Below, in pieces: positions 45,710-53,673 of a stretch of 64,000 nucleotides of DNA; positions within the stretch are counted from its first letter, which is position 1; each line of letters starts with the position of its first letter. Source of the DNA: Pseudomonas sp. GV085 (GTDB taxonomy: Bacteria > Pseudomonadota > Gammaproteobacteria > Pseudomonadales > Pseudomonadaceae). Location: NCBI RefSeq assembly GCF_003050925.1, contig NZ_QAOV01000002.1, positions 496,001-560,000 of the forward strand, in the 5' to 3' direction. The position numbers were made by a program, and so were the translations under genes. A model generated the notes under the pieces. The model did no database searches. It worked only from the letters and a program-made list of their open reading frames with translations, and was not told the DNA's origin.

Positions 45710-46543
45710 ATGAAGCACGCCGTTGCCAAGAACGCCGACCAGGCCCCGCGCTTCTGGCGCGATGACGCCCTGCCCTTCATCGAAGCCCGCTCCATCGCCG
45801 ACGGGCGCGAAGTCTGCTACACCCGGCACGCCCACGAGCACTTTTCCATCGGGGCGATCACCGCCGGGCGCAGCACCTATCTCCATGAGCAGTCAGCCTT
45901 CGAGATCAGCGTCGGCACGGTCGTGCTGATGAACCCCGGCGACGTCCACGCCTGCAACCCGATCGAAGACCAACCCTGGTCGTACCTGATGCTGTACGTC
46001 GACACACCTTGGCTGGCCGATTTGCAGCATCAGCTCGGGTTCAGCGATGACGCTGCGTTTCGCCGTTTCTCGGTCACCCATACGCGGGACACCGACCTGT
46101 TTGCCGGCCTCGCGGGCCTGTATGAAGTGTTGGTCGATCCGCAGCACGATGTCTTATGCAAGCACGGCGCGGCCGTGGAGTTTTTCACTGATGTGCAGCA
46201 GCGATTGAACCCGATCGACCCACCGCTGCGTGAACCCAATTTCAAGCTGGAGCGTGCTGCCGATTACATCCGCGAGCACTGCACGCAAACCCTCAAGCTC
46301 GAAGACATCTGCGAGGCGGCGCAACTGTCACCGTCCTACCTGATCCGCGCCTTCAAACAGCATTACGGCATGACGCCCCACGCGTTCCTGGTAAACCGGC
46401 GCATCCAGTTCGCCCAGGACCAATTGCGCAACGGCAAGCTGATTGCAAACGTGGCACTGGAAGCGGGGTTCGCCGATCAGGCGCACTTTCAACGGGCGTT
46501 TAAACAGCATCTGGCGGCGACACCGGGGCAGTATCGGGGGTGA
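45710..46543 (+). CDS. AraC-family regulator with cupin sensor domain
   Basis: This 277-aa regulator has an N-terminal cupin-like ligand domain (about residues 30-130; HAHEHFSIGAITAG and NPGDVHACNP) and a C-terminal double helix-turn-helix (about 180-277; LKLEDICEAAQLSPSYLIRAFK and IANVALEAGFADQAHFQRAFK). GAGGAG lies upstream of the ATG at 45710; a GTG two codons earlier is less likely. Cupin-AraC proteins of this shape often control amino-acid exporters. The LysE gene at 46770 points toward it, so a link is possible but unproven. Confidence 0.88.
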   Translation: MKHAVAKNADQAPRFWRDDALPFIEARSIADGREVCYTRHAHEHFSIGAITAGRSTYLHEQSAFEISVGTVVLMNPGDVHACNPIEDQPWSYLMLYVDTPWLADLQHQLGFSDDAAFRRFSVTHTRDTDLFAGLAGLYEVLVDPQHDVLCKHGAAVEFFTDVQQRLNPIDPPLREPNFKLERAADYIREHCTQTLKLEDICEAAQLSPSYLIRAFKQHYGMTPHAFLVNRRIQFAQDQLRNGKLIANVALEAGFADQAHFQRAFKQHLAATPGQYRG

Positions 46544-46551
46544 GGCACTGG

Positions 46552-46619
46552 CTGAGTCTGTGGCCTGACTGAATCTGTGGCTTGGTTGAGTCTGTGGCTT
46601 GGTTGAGACTGTGGCGAGG
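46552..46619. repeat. four 17-bp tandem repeats joined to a REP
   Basis: The units are CTGAGTCTGTGGCCTGA, CTGAATCTGTGGCTTGG, TTGAGTCTGTGGCTTGG and TTGAGACTGTGGCGAGG. The last unit runs into the REP sequence that follows (CTGTGGCGAGGGAGCTTGCT). Confidence 0.85.
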
Positions 46620-46733
46620 GAGCTTGCTCCCGCTGGGCGGCGAAGCCGTCGCAAAACCTGCATGCAAGATTTATCTGAAGGAAAGCGGGGGCCGCTTCGC
46701 AGCCCAGCGGGAGCAAGCTCCCTCGCCACAAAA
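46608..46733. repeat. REPIN, type 3 (GTGGCGAGGGAGCTTGCTCCC)
   Basis: TGTGGCGAGGGAGCTTGCTC on the left faces its reverse complement on the right. The spacer of about 75 bases holds an inner pair, GGGCGGCGAAGCC and CGCTTCGCAGCCC. It is the only member of this REP subtype in the window. Confidence 0.85.
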
Positions 46734-46769
46734 GCTGTAACTTCGCCACAGAATTTGTAGTGACCGCCG

Positions 46770-47357
46770 TTACGGCAACAACAGATACACCGCACTCACC
46801 ACCAGCAACAACGCCATCAGCCGATTGAACAGACGCATCCCCGCCGCATTGTTCAGAAAACCGCGCAAAAACGTCCCGGCGTACGCCCAGCAACCGACCG
46901 ACACATAGCAGATCACCAGATAAATCGCCGCGAACTGCCACACCAGCCGCGCCTCGCCATCGGCGACAAACGCGCCCATGCCGGCCACACAGGCCAGCCA
47001 GGCCTTCGGGTTGAGCCATTGCATGATGGCGCCATACAGCATCGACGGGGCCTGCGCCGCTTCCCTGGCATGCACCTGCCCGTTGTCAGCCGCCAGCCTG
47101 AAGGCCATGTACAGCAGAAAGGCCACGCCCGCCCATTGCACCCCCTGTGTCAGCGCCGGCCAGCGTTGCAACAACTCATGCAGGCCCAACCCCATCAGCA
47201 CCAACAGCAAGACAAACCCCAGCGTGGCCCCGGCCACATGGCGCTGGCTGGCCCGAAAGCCAAAGCGCGCGCCGGAGCTCAACGCCACAATATTGACCGG
47301 CCCCGGCGTGATCGAGGCGACCAGCGCAAACGCCGCCATGGACATCATCAGACTCAT
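46770..47357 (-). CDS. LysE-family amino acid exporter
   Basis: This 195-aa inner-membrane protein has about six helices and the LysE/RhtB signature ASITPGPVNIVALSSGARFGF at residues 14-34, plus MQWLNPKAWLACVAGMGAF near 112. Members export amino acids or homoserine lactones. It lies between the AraC and MocR regulators, and its promoter region (47358-47459) faces the end of the MocR gene. The substrate is not predictable. Confidence 0.9.
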   Translation of the reverse strand: MSLMMSMAAFALVASITPGPVNIVALSSGARFGFRASQRHVAGATLGFVLLLVLMGLGLHELLQRWPALTQGVQWAGVAFLLYMAFRLAADNGQVHAREAAQAPSMLYGAIMQWLNPKAWLACVAGMGAFVADGEARLVWQFAAIYLVICYVSVGCWAYAGTFLRGFLNNAAGMRLFNRLMALLLVVSAVYLLLP

Positions 47358-47459
47358 TGCACACCTTCTTCCATCGAGTTGAACAAGGTCCTCAAGGTAA
47401 AGAGCCGAGCGGCTCGCGTATTGAAGAAAACTGCCCTGTATCGCTATGACCCTATATCG

Positions 47460-48791
47460 CTATGAGTAATAACCCACGACGCTTTTCACTTTGCTCAATG
47501 CAATACGCAGCGAGTCCATGTCCACGGAGCCCAATGCCAGGCGTATCGCGTGGGGCACATGGGTTGATATCGCAAAGGGCTCGGCCGGCGACACCGACAC
47601 CTGCTCGCGCATCAGCGCCATGGCGATCTGGTCGGCCCGGGCGTCATCCGCCAACGGCAGCCAGATGAAGTAGGAATTCGGGTGACCGATGGTCCTGAGC
47701 CCCGCCAACACCTCGCGGGCCAGGGCTTGCCTGGCCTGGGCATCCGCTCGTTTTTGCGCCTCAAGCTGGCTGACGGTGCCATCGTCGAGCCAGGCCGTGG
47801 CGATGGCGGTCATCACACCGGGAGTGTTCCAGGTGGTCGCCATGACGGTGCGCTCGAAGGCGACGATCCATTGCGCGGGTGCGGCAATGAACCCGACGCG
47901 CAGCCCGGTGGCGACATTTTTCGACAGTCCCGACACGTACACCGTCCGCTCAGGCGCCAGCTCGGCCAGCGGTGGCGGTACGTTTTCGGCCAGGAACGCG
48001 TAGGCGGCGTCCTCGATGATCGTCAGGTCATGCCGGCGCGCGATCGCCACCAACTGCTCGCGCTGATCGAGGTCCATCACCCAGCCCAGCGGGTTATGCA
48101 AGGTCGGCATCGAGTAGACGGCTCGCACCGATCGGCTGCGGCAGAGTTTTTCCAGGGCGGGCAGATCAGGCCCGGTATCGGTGACCGGAATCGGCAAGAT
48201 TTCCAGATGCAGGGTTTCGGCCAGCGTCTTGAAACCGGGATAGGTCAGCGCATCGGCGGCGATCACATCGCCGGGTTTGAGCAGCGTCATCATCGCCACC
48301 GCCAGGCCATGCTGGGCGCCGCTGACGATCAACACCTGCTCAGCCGGCACGCACAGCCCGCGCTCAAGCAGATGACGCGCGACCGAAGCCCGCTCATGCA
48401 GGCGCCCCGCGTGGGGCTGATAACGCAGGAGGGATTCCAGGTCACCGGACAACGCCAACTGACGCAAGGCAGTGCGCAACAGGTCGGCCTGACCGGGCAA
48501 TGACGGATAGTTGAAATTCAAGTCGATCATCCCCGCCGCCACCACGTGCTGCGAGATGCCTTGCCCCGGCGGCAGCGAGGTTTCCCTGACAAAGGTCCCG
48601 CGACCGGTTTCGCCGCTGACCAGCCCCATGCCTTCCAGCTCGGCATACACCCGGCTGGCGGTGACCAGCGCCAAACCGTGCTCGGTGGCCAGTTGCCGGT
48701 GAGTCGGCAGGCGCGTGCCGGGCGGCAGACGCCCGGAACGGATGTCGGCGGCAAAGGCATCCACCAGGGTTTTGTAGCGGGATCGAGGCAT
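47460..48791 (-). CDS. MocR/GabR-type regulator (GntR domain fused to aminotransferase fold)
   Basis: This 443-aa protein fuses an N-terminal GntR winged helix (about residues 1-70; LPPGTRLPTHRQLATEHGLALVTASRVY) to a fold-type I aminotransferase domain (about 95-440). The PLP lysine is in VSGLSKNVATGLRVGF near 295 and the cofactor Asp in IIEDAAYAFL near 258. Such regulators sense PLP with an amine or amino acid. The ATG at 48791 is chosen over a TTG at 48812. It is divergent from the EamA transporter gene; ACAAT-N6-ATTGT at 48809-48824 could be its operator. It probably controls that transporter. Confidence 0.87.
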   Translation of the reverse strand: MPRSRYKTLVDAFAADIRSGRLPPGTRLPTHRQLATEHGLALVTASRVYAELEGMGLVSGETGRGTFVRETSLPPGQGISQHVVAAGMIDLNFNYPSLPGQADLLRTALRQLALSGDLESLLRYQPHAGRLHERASVARHLLERGLCVPAEQVLIVSGAQHGLAVAMMTLLKPGDVIAADALTYPGFKTLAETLHLEILPIPVTDTGPDLPALEKLCRSRSVRAVYSMPTLHNPLGWVMDLDQREQLVAIARRHDLTIIEDAAYAFLAENVPPPLAELAPERTVYVSGLSKNVATGLRVGFIAAPAQWIVAFERTVMATTWNTPGVMTAIATAWLDDGTVSQLEAQKRADAQARQALAREVLAGLRTIGHPNSYFIWLPLADDARADQIAMALMREQVSVSPAEPFAISTHVPHAIRLALGSVDMDSLRIALSKVKSVVGYYS

Positions 48792-48865
48792 GTCGAGATG
48801 TATCCATGACAATTTTTTGATTGTATCGATAGTCGCTCATAGGATGAGTTTCGTGCAATCAGACA

Positions 48866-49777
48866 ATGAGCGTGAGCCAAATGGAACGGACCTCGAACCT
48901 GCAACACCAGACGCTGGAAAACAGCACCGGCGGCTGGATCAACGGCCTGATCGGCGTGGTGATTTTCAGCGGTTCGCTGCCGGCGACACGGGTGGCGGTG
49001 CTGGAGTTCGATCCGCTGTTCCTGACGGTCGCGCGCGCGACCATCGCGGCGGTCCTGGCGCTGTGCCTGCTGGGGTTATTCAAGGAAAAACGGCCGGCGC
49101 GCCAGCAACTCATACCGCTGCTCATCGTTGCCATGGGCGTGGTCATCGGCTTCCCACTGCTGACAGCGCTGGCACTGCAATACGTGACGTCCGCGCACTC
49201 CATCGTCTTCGTCGGCCTGCTGCCCCTGGCGACGGCGGTGTTCGGCGTCCTGCGCGGCGGCGAGCGGCCACGGGCGGCGTTCTGGATTTTCTCGGTGCTG
49301 GGCAGTTTGCTGGTGGTCGGGTTTGCCCTGTCCCAAGGACTGACCGCCTCCCCGCAAGGCGACATTCTGATGCTGCTGGCCATCCTCGCCTGCGGCCTGG
49401 GTTATGCCGAAGGCGCGAAGCTGTCGCGCACGCTGGGTGGCTGGCAGGTGATTTCCTGGGCGCTGGTGCTGTCGCTGCCGGTCGTGGCGGCGCTGAGCTG
49501 GATGCGCATGCCGGCTTCGTTCACCGGCATCAGCGCGCCGGCCTGGTTCAGCCTGGCTTACGTCTCGCTGTTCAGCATGCTGATCGGTTTCGTGTTCTGG
49601 TATCGCGGACTGGCCCAAGGGGGCATCGCCGCCGTTGGGCAATTGCAGCTGCTTCAGCCGTTTTTTGGGCTTTCCCTGGCCGCCACCCTGCTGCATGAGC
49701 ATGTCAGCCTCGGCATGCTGGGCGTCACCGTTGCCGTGATCCTCTGCGTCGCCGGGGCGAAAAAATTCGCCAAATAG
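48866..49777 (+). CDS. EamA/DMT-family transporter
   Basis: This 303-aa protein has about ten hydrophobic helices in two EamA repeats (about 25-150 and 165-295). The conserved repeat features are VIFSGSLPATRVAVLEFDPL in the first and IGFVFWYRGLAQGGIAAVGQLQLLQPF in the second. Such proteins export metabolites or amino acids. The ATG at 48866 is the first; one at 48881 would remove five residues. Divergent pairing with a MocR regulator suggests that its substrate is an amine or amino acid sensed through PLP. Confidence 0.87.
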   Translation: MSVSQMERTSNLQHQTLENSTGGWINGLIGVVIFSGSLPATRVAVLEFDPLFLTVARATIAAVLALCLLGLFKEKRPARQQLIPLLIVAMGVVIGFPLLTALALQYVTSAHSIVFVGLLPLATAVFGVLRGGERPRAAFWIFSVLGSLLVVGFALSQGLTASPQGDILMLLAILACGLGYAEGAKLSRTLGGWQVISWALVLSLPVVAALSWMRMPASFTGISAPAWFSLAYVSLFSMLIGFVFWYRGLAQGGIAAVGQLQLLQPFFGLSLAATLLHEHVSLGMLGVTVAVILCVAGAKKFAK

Positions 49778-49892
49778 CCCGGTGTACGGTGGTTTACGCC
49801 GATGACTGTGCGGGACTGACCACCGCTGAACCGTGATAACAACGGCACGGATTGCCGGCCTGACGCCCATGCAGCGGCCCCGCAACCAAACA

Positions 49893-50282
49893 TCATTCCC
49901 TGTTCAGCGCATCGATGATAGGGCAAGCGGCTCCGCCGCCGGCATCGCATTGGCGCACCAGTTCGCCCAGCACCTGCTGCATTGCTGCAAGGTTGGCCAT
50001 CTTTTTCTCGATCATGGCCAGCTTTCGCACGGCCAATGCCCGAGTCTCGCTACAAGCGCAGGCCGCATCCAGTGTCAGCAGTGCACCCACCTCATCCAGT
50101 GTGAATCCCAGCGCCTGTGCCCGCTTGATAAAGCGCAGCCGTTTGACCTGCTCCGGTAGATAGTACCGATAACCAGCGAGCGGCTTTGGCGGCTCATCCA
50201 GCAAGCCGCGTCGCTGGTAATAGCGAATAGTCTCGATGTTCACTCCGGCAGCTTCCGCCAATTTGCCGATACTCATTCCCAT
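49893..50282 (-). CDS. merR: mercury-type MerR regulator
   Basis: This 129-aa regulator has the MerR DNA-binding domain (MSIGKLAEAAGVNIETIRYYQRRGLL), a dimerisation helix and all three cysteines that bind Hg(II) in Tn501 MerR: Cys77 in CACSETRALA, Cys112 in LVRQCDAGG and Cys120 in AACPIID. The ATG at 50282 has AAGGAG 12 bases upstream; a GTG at 50291 is closer to it. A MerR-type operator lies between it and the divergent ORFs. The usual merT, merP and merA genes are not present on the other side. Confidence 0.85.
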   Translation of the reverse strand: MGMSIGKLAEAAGVNIETIRYYQRRGLLDEPPKPLAGYRYYLPEQVKRLRFIKRAQALGFTLDEVGALLTLDAACACSETRALAVRKLAMIEKKMANLAAMQQVLGELVRQCDAGGGAACPIIDALNRE

Positions 50283-50298
50283 CGCTATCACACGCTCC

Positions 50299-50330
50299 TT
50301 GATTCTGTACCTAGGTACGGAGTGTAGAGT
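50299..50330 (+). promoter_or_regulatory. MerR-type promoter/operator with over-long spacer
   Basis: TTGATT (-35, 50299) and TAGAGT (-10, 50325) are 20 bases apart. The dyad GTACCTAGGTAC fills the spacer, like the GTAC-N4-GTAC dyad of the Tn501 mer operator. The long spacing is the hallmark of promoters that MerR proteins untwist. Confidence 0.7.
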
Positions 50331-50352
50331 GACTCTAGGTTAGACCGATTCA

Positions 50353-50424
50353 ATGGAGATGACGATGGTTCAACAAATCGGCAAGGGGACGAATGCGGGC
50401 GATCCCTCCACCGTGCACAAATGA
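50353..50424 (+). pseudogene. 23-codon stub ORF at the mer promoter, possible merT remnant
   Basis: This frame begins MEMTMVQQIGKGTNAG and stops after 23 codons. The first dozen residues look like the start of a small MerT-type mercuric transporter, but the membrane part is missing. It is the first ORF behind the MerR operator and ends eight bases before the GDCCVxC gene. It may be a deletion scar or a short leader. Confidence 0.4.
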
Positions 50425-50431
50425 GGCCGCC

Positions 50432-50698
50432 ATGAGAGCCATCATCCTCGAATCCGTGTTGACCTGCCCGCATTGCAATTTCGCCAAACAGGAAGCCATG
50501 CCCACAGATGCCTGTCAGTTTTTCTATGAATGTGGCAATTGCAGGACTCTGCCACGCCCAAATCCCGGTGACTGCTGCGTGCTCTGCTCGTTTGGTTCGA
50601 TGAAGTGCCCGCCGATCCAGGAGCGGCGCGGATGCTGTGGCATCGGGATGGATGCTCCCCCACATCTGGGAAAGCCCATTTTTTGGGGGGAGATTTAG
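50432..50698 (+). CDS. GDCCVxC domain-containing cysteine-rich protein
   Basis: This 88-aa protein has the pattern of the GDCCVxC family: LTCPHCNFAKQEAMPTDACQ, then FYECGNCRTL and PGDCCVLCSFGSMKCPPIQ (about residues 10-65). It holds some eleven cysteines, several as CxxC pairs suited to metal binding. Some relatives are selenoproteins at the GDC-C position. The tail after about residue 66 (ERRGCCGIGMDAPPHLGKP) is longer than I would expect and may be read-through into degraded sequence. It is placed under the MerR operator, so a role in mercury handling is likely. Confidence 0.75.
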   Translation: MRAIILESVLTCPHCNFAKQEAMPTDACQFFYECGNCRTLPRPNPGDCCVLCSFGSMKCPPIQERRGCCGIGMDAPPHLGKPIFWGEI

Positions 50699-50862
50699 GG
50701 TCAGCTTTCGTCTGGAGGAAGTAGCGTGGAACGCAGCGCTAAAGGCCCAGGGCTTGTAGCCAGCGTCCTTCACTCAAATGGCGCGATTATTGCTTTATTG
50801 CTCATACGAGCTCCCAATTTACCAGGCACCCATGTAAACACAGCGGTTATGGGAGGTGTGTC

Positions 50863-50958
50863 ATGTGGAATCAACCCCTGATGCTTATGGCGATCTACCT
50901 TACGATCACCCTCAGCATCGGCTGGTTGTGGTCCATTGCTATCCTGTATTGGCTTTGA
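50863..50958 (+). CDS. 31-aa single-helix membrane peptide
   Basis: This short ORF encodes a peptide that is hydrophobic almost throughout (begins MWNQPLMLMAIYLTITLSIG, ends in Tyr-Trp-Leu). It would span the membrane once. GGGAGGTG lies six bases before the ATG, the best Shine-Dalgarno in this patch. No family is recognised. It sits in low-quality sequence between the GDCCVxC gene and a transposase fragment. It could be a small stress peptide, a type I-like toxin or chance. Confidence 0.5.
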   Translation: MWNQPLMLMAIYLTITLSIGWLWSIAILYWL

Positions 50959-51053
50959 TCCAGGGGAAAATTGAATCACTACCTGATTTTATAAACACAA
51001 ATGACTGGCAGCTTCACGCTGTGAAGAAGTCAGTCAACCAGAATCGAGGTTCG

Positions 51054-51143
51054 AGGTTCGAGGTTCTCGAGGAGCGACTGTTTTACTCGTTCAACCTTGA
51101 AGATCACATCCCCGCCAATCACCTTCTGCGCAGCATTGTGTAG
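51054..51143 (+). pseudogene. N-terminal fragment of an IS5/IS1182-like transposase
   Basis: The last 29 codons of this frame read VLEERLFYSFNLEDHIPANH then LLRSI, which resembles the start of IS1182/IS5-group transposases (FxxxxLEDxVPxDHxLR). The frame ends at once, so only about 25 transposase residues remain. It is preceded by three 7-bp repeats of TCGAGGT at 51044-51064. Confidence 0.55.
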
Positions 51144-51349
51144 TGGACATCTGACACCTCGGTCTGGCGAGCATTCTCGCCTATATGAATTTCCGGTTTC
51201 ATCAGACCACTTCACCCATCGAAGGGATGACAGGTGTAGACATAAACAGCAAGATTTTTACTGTATTAATAAACATATTGCATGAAATACATGTTTCGTG
51301 TAAGTAAAAAGTGCCTTGGCGGGACTTGCAGGGAGCATCTGCAGGGACC

Positions 51350-51392
51350 GCGACCGGGCTGGATGATGATGCATCAGCCCGGTCGCTCTTTT
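51350..51392 (+). terminator. strong hairpin with T-run, plus strand
   Basis: A 12-bp perfect stem, GCGACCGGGCTG / CAGCCCGGTCGC, with a 13-base loop is followed by TCTTTT. No gene ends nearby on the plus strand, so it may terminate a small RNA or be left over from a lost gene. The rest of 50959-51350 holds nothing else I can support. Confidence 0.7.
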
Positions 51393-51503
51393 CACTTCGG
51401 TGCCGAGACTGCTTTGGCGCAGGCTCCACAGGCCGCCAGAGCATTCAGTCCTTGGTCGGCGCCATTGGCGACGATGCGAAACCTGGGGGTCATGGAATTT
51501 TTC

Positions 51504-51528
51504 CAAAAAAAACCCGCACAAGGCGGGT
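51504..51528 (-). terminator. rho-independent terminator, minus strand, no gene attached
   Basis: On the minus strand ACCCGC-CTTGT-GCGGGT is followed by eight T. Any transcript it ends must start within the 210 bases before the ada gene. The stretch 51529-51739 shows no convincing protein frame, so a small RNA is possible. Confidence 0.75.
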
Positions 51529-51739
51529 ATGAAAGTAAGGAGCTTGAGTTATCAAGCGGCACGAGTGTAGACCATCAATCCCATAGCGTGTCCTGTTCCT
51601 GTGCTGCAGCGGCTTCGGTGCCGCTGATGGCTCGTCGCGCCTGAGGGATTTGTTTTTTTGTGGTCGTTTGCTTTGCGGTCCGAAATTCGCTGTCGATTTT
51701 CCGGTGGAGGCCACCCGTGACGCGATCTATGCTGCGCCC

Positions 51740-52822
51740 ATGAACCTACAAAAAACGCTGCTTCCACCCCGTACCGAGATGGTTCGCGCCATGCTCGAGC
51801 GTGACACCTCCTACGAGGGCGTGTTCTTCACGGCGGTCAAGACCACAGGCATCTTCTGCCGCCCCGGTTGCACCGCCCGCAGCCCGAAGCCTGCAAACGT
51901 CGAGTTCTTTGCCAGCGCCGAACAGTGCCTGGCGGCGGGTTACCGCGCCTGCCTGCGCTGCAAGCCGATGGACACCGCCGCCAGCGCACCGGACTGGGTG
52001 CAGAAACTGTTCAAATCGGTAGACGCCGACCCGGAACAGCGCTGGAGCGACGCCCATCTGCTGACCGAAGGCATCGAACCGCTGAAACTGCGCCGCTGGT
52101 TCAAGCAGCATTTCGGCATGACCTTCCACGCGTGGCTGCGCGCCCGGCGCCTGGGCATGGCGCTGGGCGGGATCAAACAGGGCGACTCCATCGACGACGT
52201 AGCTTTCGATTCTGGCTACGAGTCCCTGAGCGGTTTTCGCGACGCCTTCCAGAAGTCGTTTCACATCACCCCGGGCCGCGCTGCCAACAGCGAGCCGCTG
52301 CTGTACACGCGCCTGACCACGCCGCTGGGGCCGATGATCGCCATGGCCGAACGGCGGGGGCTGGTACTGTTGGAGTTTCTCGATCAGGCATCGCTGAACC
52401 CTTCGGTCGAAGCGCTGCAAAACCGTTTCGGCTATGCCGTGGCGCCGGGGCACAACGTGCATTTGCAGCAGATCGAAGCGCAATTGTCCGCGTATTTCGC
52501 CGGCACACTCACCGAGTTCAGCGTTGCCCTGCACATGCCCGGCAGCGAATTCTCCCGCCGGGTCTGGGCCGAGCTGGCGAAGATCCCTTACGGCCGGACC
52601 ACCACCTACGGCGCCATTGCGGCAAGGCTGGGCAAGCCCGGTGCCAGCCGCGCAGTGGGCCTGGCCAACGGGCATAACCGCTTATCGATTGTCGTGCCGT
52701 GCCACCGTGTGATCGGCGCCGATGGCTCGTTGACCGGCTACGCTGGAGGCCAGCCGCGCAAGGCGTTTTTGCTCAGGCTGGAGAACGCGGCGGTGCAGCT
52801 CACGGAGCAACTGGCGTTCTGA
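51740..52822 (+). CDS. ada: bifunctional Ada: methylphosphotriester sensor and O6-methylguanine-DNA methyltransferase
   Basis: This 360-aa protein repairs alkylated DNA and activates the adaptive response. The zinc/acceptor cysteines are in GIFCRPGCTARSPKPANVEFF (near residue 37-41) and YRACLRCKPMD (near 70). An AraC-like DNA-binding region follows (about 90-185; AWLRARRLGMALGGIKQGDS). The suicide methyltransferase has VVPCHRVIGADGSLTGYAGG near 320. All key residues are intact. The ATG at 51740 gives the normal length. It heads an operon with a PEP-mutase-family gene and an AlkA-like glycosylase. Confidence 0.95.
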   Translation: MNLQKTLLPPRTEMVRAMLERDTSYEGVFFTAVKTTGIFCRPGCTARSPKPANVEFFASAEQCLAAGYRACLRCKPMDTAASAPDWVQKLFKSVDADPEQRWSDAHLLTEGIEPLKLRRWFKQHFGMTFHAWLRARRLGMALGGIKQGDSIDDVAFDSGYESLSGFRDAFQKSFHITPGRAANSEPLLYTRLTTPLGPMIAMAERRGLVLLEFLDQASLNPSVEALQNRFGYAVAPGHNVHLQQIEAQLSAYFAGTLTEFSVALHMPGSEFSRRVWAELAKIPYGRTTTYGAIAARLGKPGASRAVGLANGHNRLSIVVPCHRVIGADGSLTGYAGGQPRKAFLLRLENAAVQLTEQLAF

Positions 52823-52856
52823 TCCCCCACGTCTTTTTCAAAAGGAAGGAAGCTCG

Positions 52857-53669
52857 ATGGACAGGCTCGACAATCAACTGCACCAACTGCATCACGAGGG
52901 TTTGCTGATCCTCACCAACGTCGCCGATGCCGCCGGGGCGCGGCTGGTGGAGCAACTGGGCAACAAGGCCGTGGCCACCAGCAGCGCGGCGGTGGCCTGG
53001 GTGCACGGCTATCCGGACGGCAACACCCTGCCCCTTGAGCGCCTGGTCTCGACCGTCGAGTCGATTGCCCGGGTCATTTCGGTGCCACTGACCGTGGACA
53101 TCGAAGCCGGCTATTCCGATGACCTGGAACGGGTGGCACAGGTGGTTGACGCAGTCATCGCCGCCGGTGCGGTCGGGATCAACATCGAGGACGGTTCCTC
53201 GCCGCCGGAGTTGCTGGTACGCAAGATTGAAATCGCCCGCCAGGTGGCCGATCGACGCAATGTAAACCTGTTCATCAATGCGCGCACCGATGTCTACCTC
53301 CGGGGCCTGGTACCTGCCGAAGATCGCGTCGCCGAAACCCTCAGGCGCGCTACGCTGTATCAGGCGGCCGGTGCCAATGGTCTGTTTGCCGCCGGCGTTA
53401 CCTCGGAGTACGAGATCAAGGCGCTGTGCCAGGGCACCTCGTTGCCACTGAATGTGCTGGGGTTCCCGGGCCTGCCGTCCCCCGAAGTGCTCGAGGCACT
53501 GGGCGTACGCCGTCTGACCGCCGGTTCGGGCATCGCCGAATTCCTCTACGGTGCCATGGCCGGCATAGCCAAAAGCTTTATGCAAACCGGCAAGTTCGAT
53601 AGCCACGACCTGAAGGCTTTGACCTATGGCGAAGTGAACGCCCTGTTGAAACCGTTCGGGAAAGCCTGA
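52857..53669 (+). CDS. isocitrate lyase/PEP mutase superfamily protein
   Basis: This 270-aa TIM-barrel protein matches the PEP mutase-like branch (ICL/PEPM superfamily). Metal-site segments are TVDIEAGYSDD (near 82), GINIEDGSSPP (near 107) and LFINARTDVYLRG (near 142). The catalytic KKCGH/KRCGH loop of isocitrate and methylisocitrate lyases is absent, so it is probably not a lyase of those kinds. AAGGAAGG precedes the ATG. It lies between ada and an alkA-like gene with gaps of 34 and 4 bases, which ties it to alkylation repair by context only. Confidence 0.87.
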   Translation: MDRLDNQLHQLHHEGLLILTNVADAAGARLVEQLGNKAVATSSAAVAWVHGYPDGNTLPLERLVSTVESIARVISVPLTVDIEAGYSDDLERVAQVVDAVIAAGAVGINIEDGSSPPELLVRKIEIARQVADRRNVNLFINARTDVYLRGLVPAEDRVAETLRRATLYQAAGANGLFAAGVTSEYEIKALCQGTSLPLNVLGFPGLPSPEVLEALGVRRLTAGSGIAEFLYGAMAGIAKSFMQTGKFDSHDLKALTYGEVNALLKPFGKA

Positions 53670-53673
53670 GCCC

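Noticed and set aside
50288..50773. 161-codon minus-strand ORF across the mer operator and GDCCVxC gene
   Set aside because: It has no homology and runs opposite to a plus-strand gene with dense conserved cysteines and a MerR promoter.
51680..51739. possible Ada box before ada
   Set aside because: GCAAAGCAAA on the minus strand resembles only part of the known box and its position relative to a promoter is unclear.
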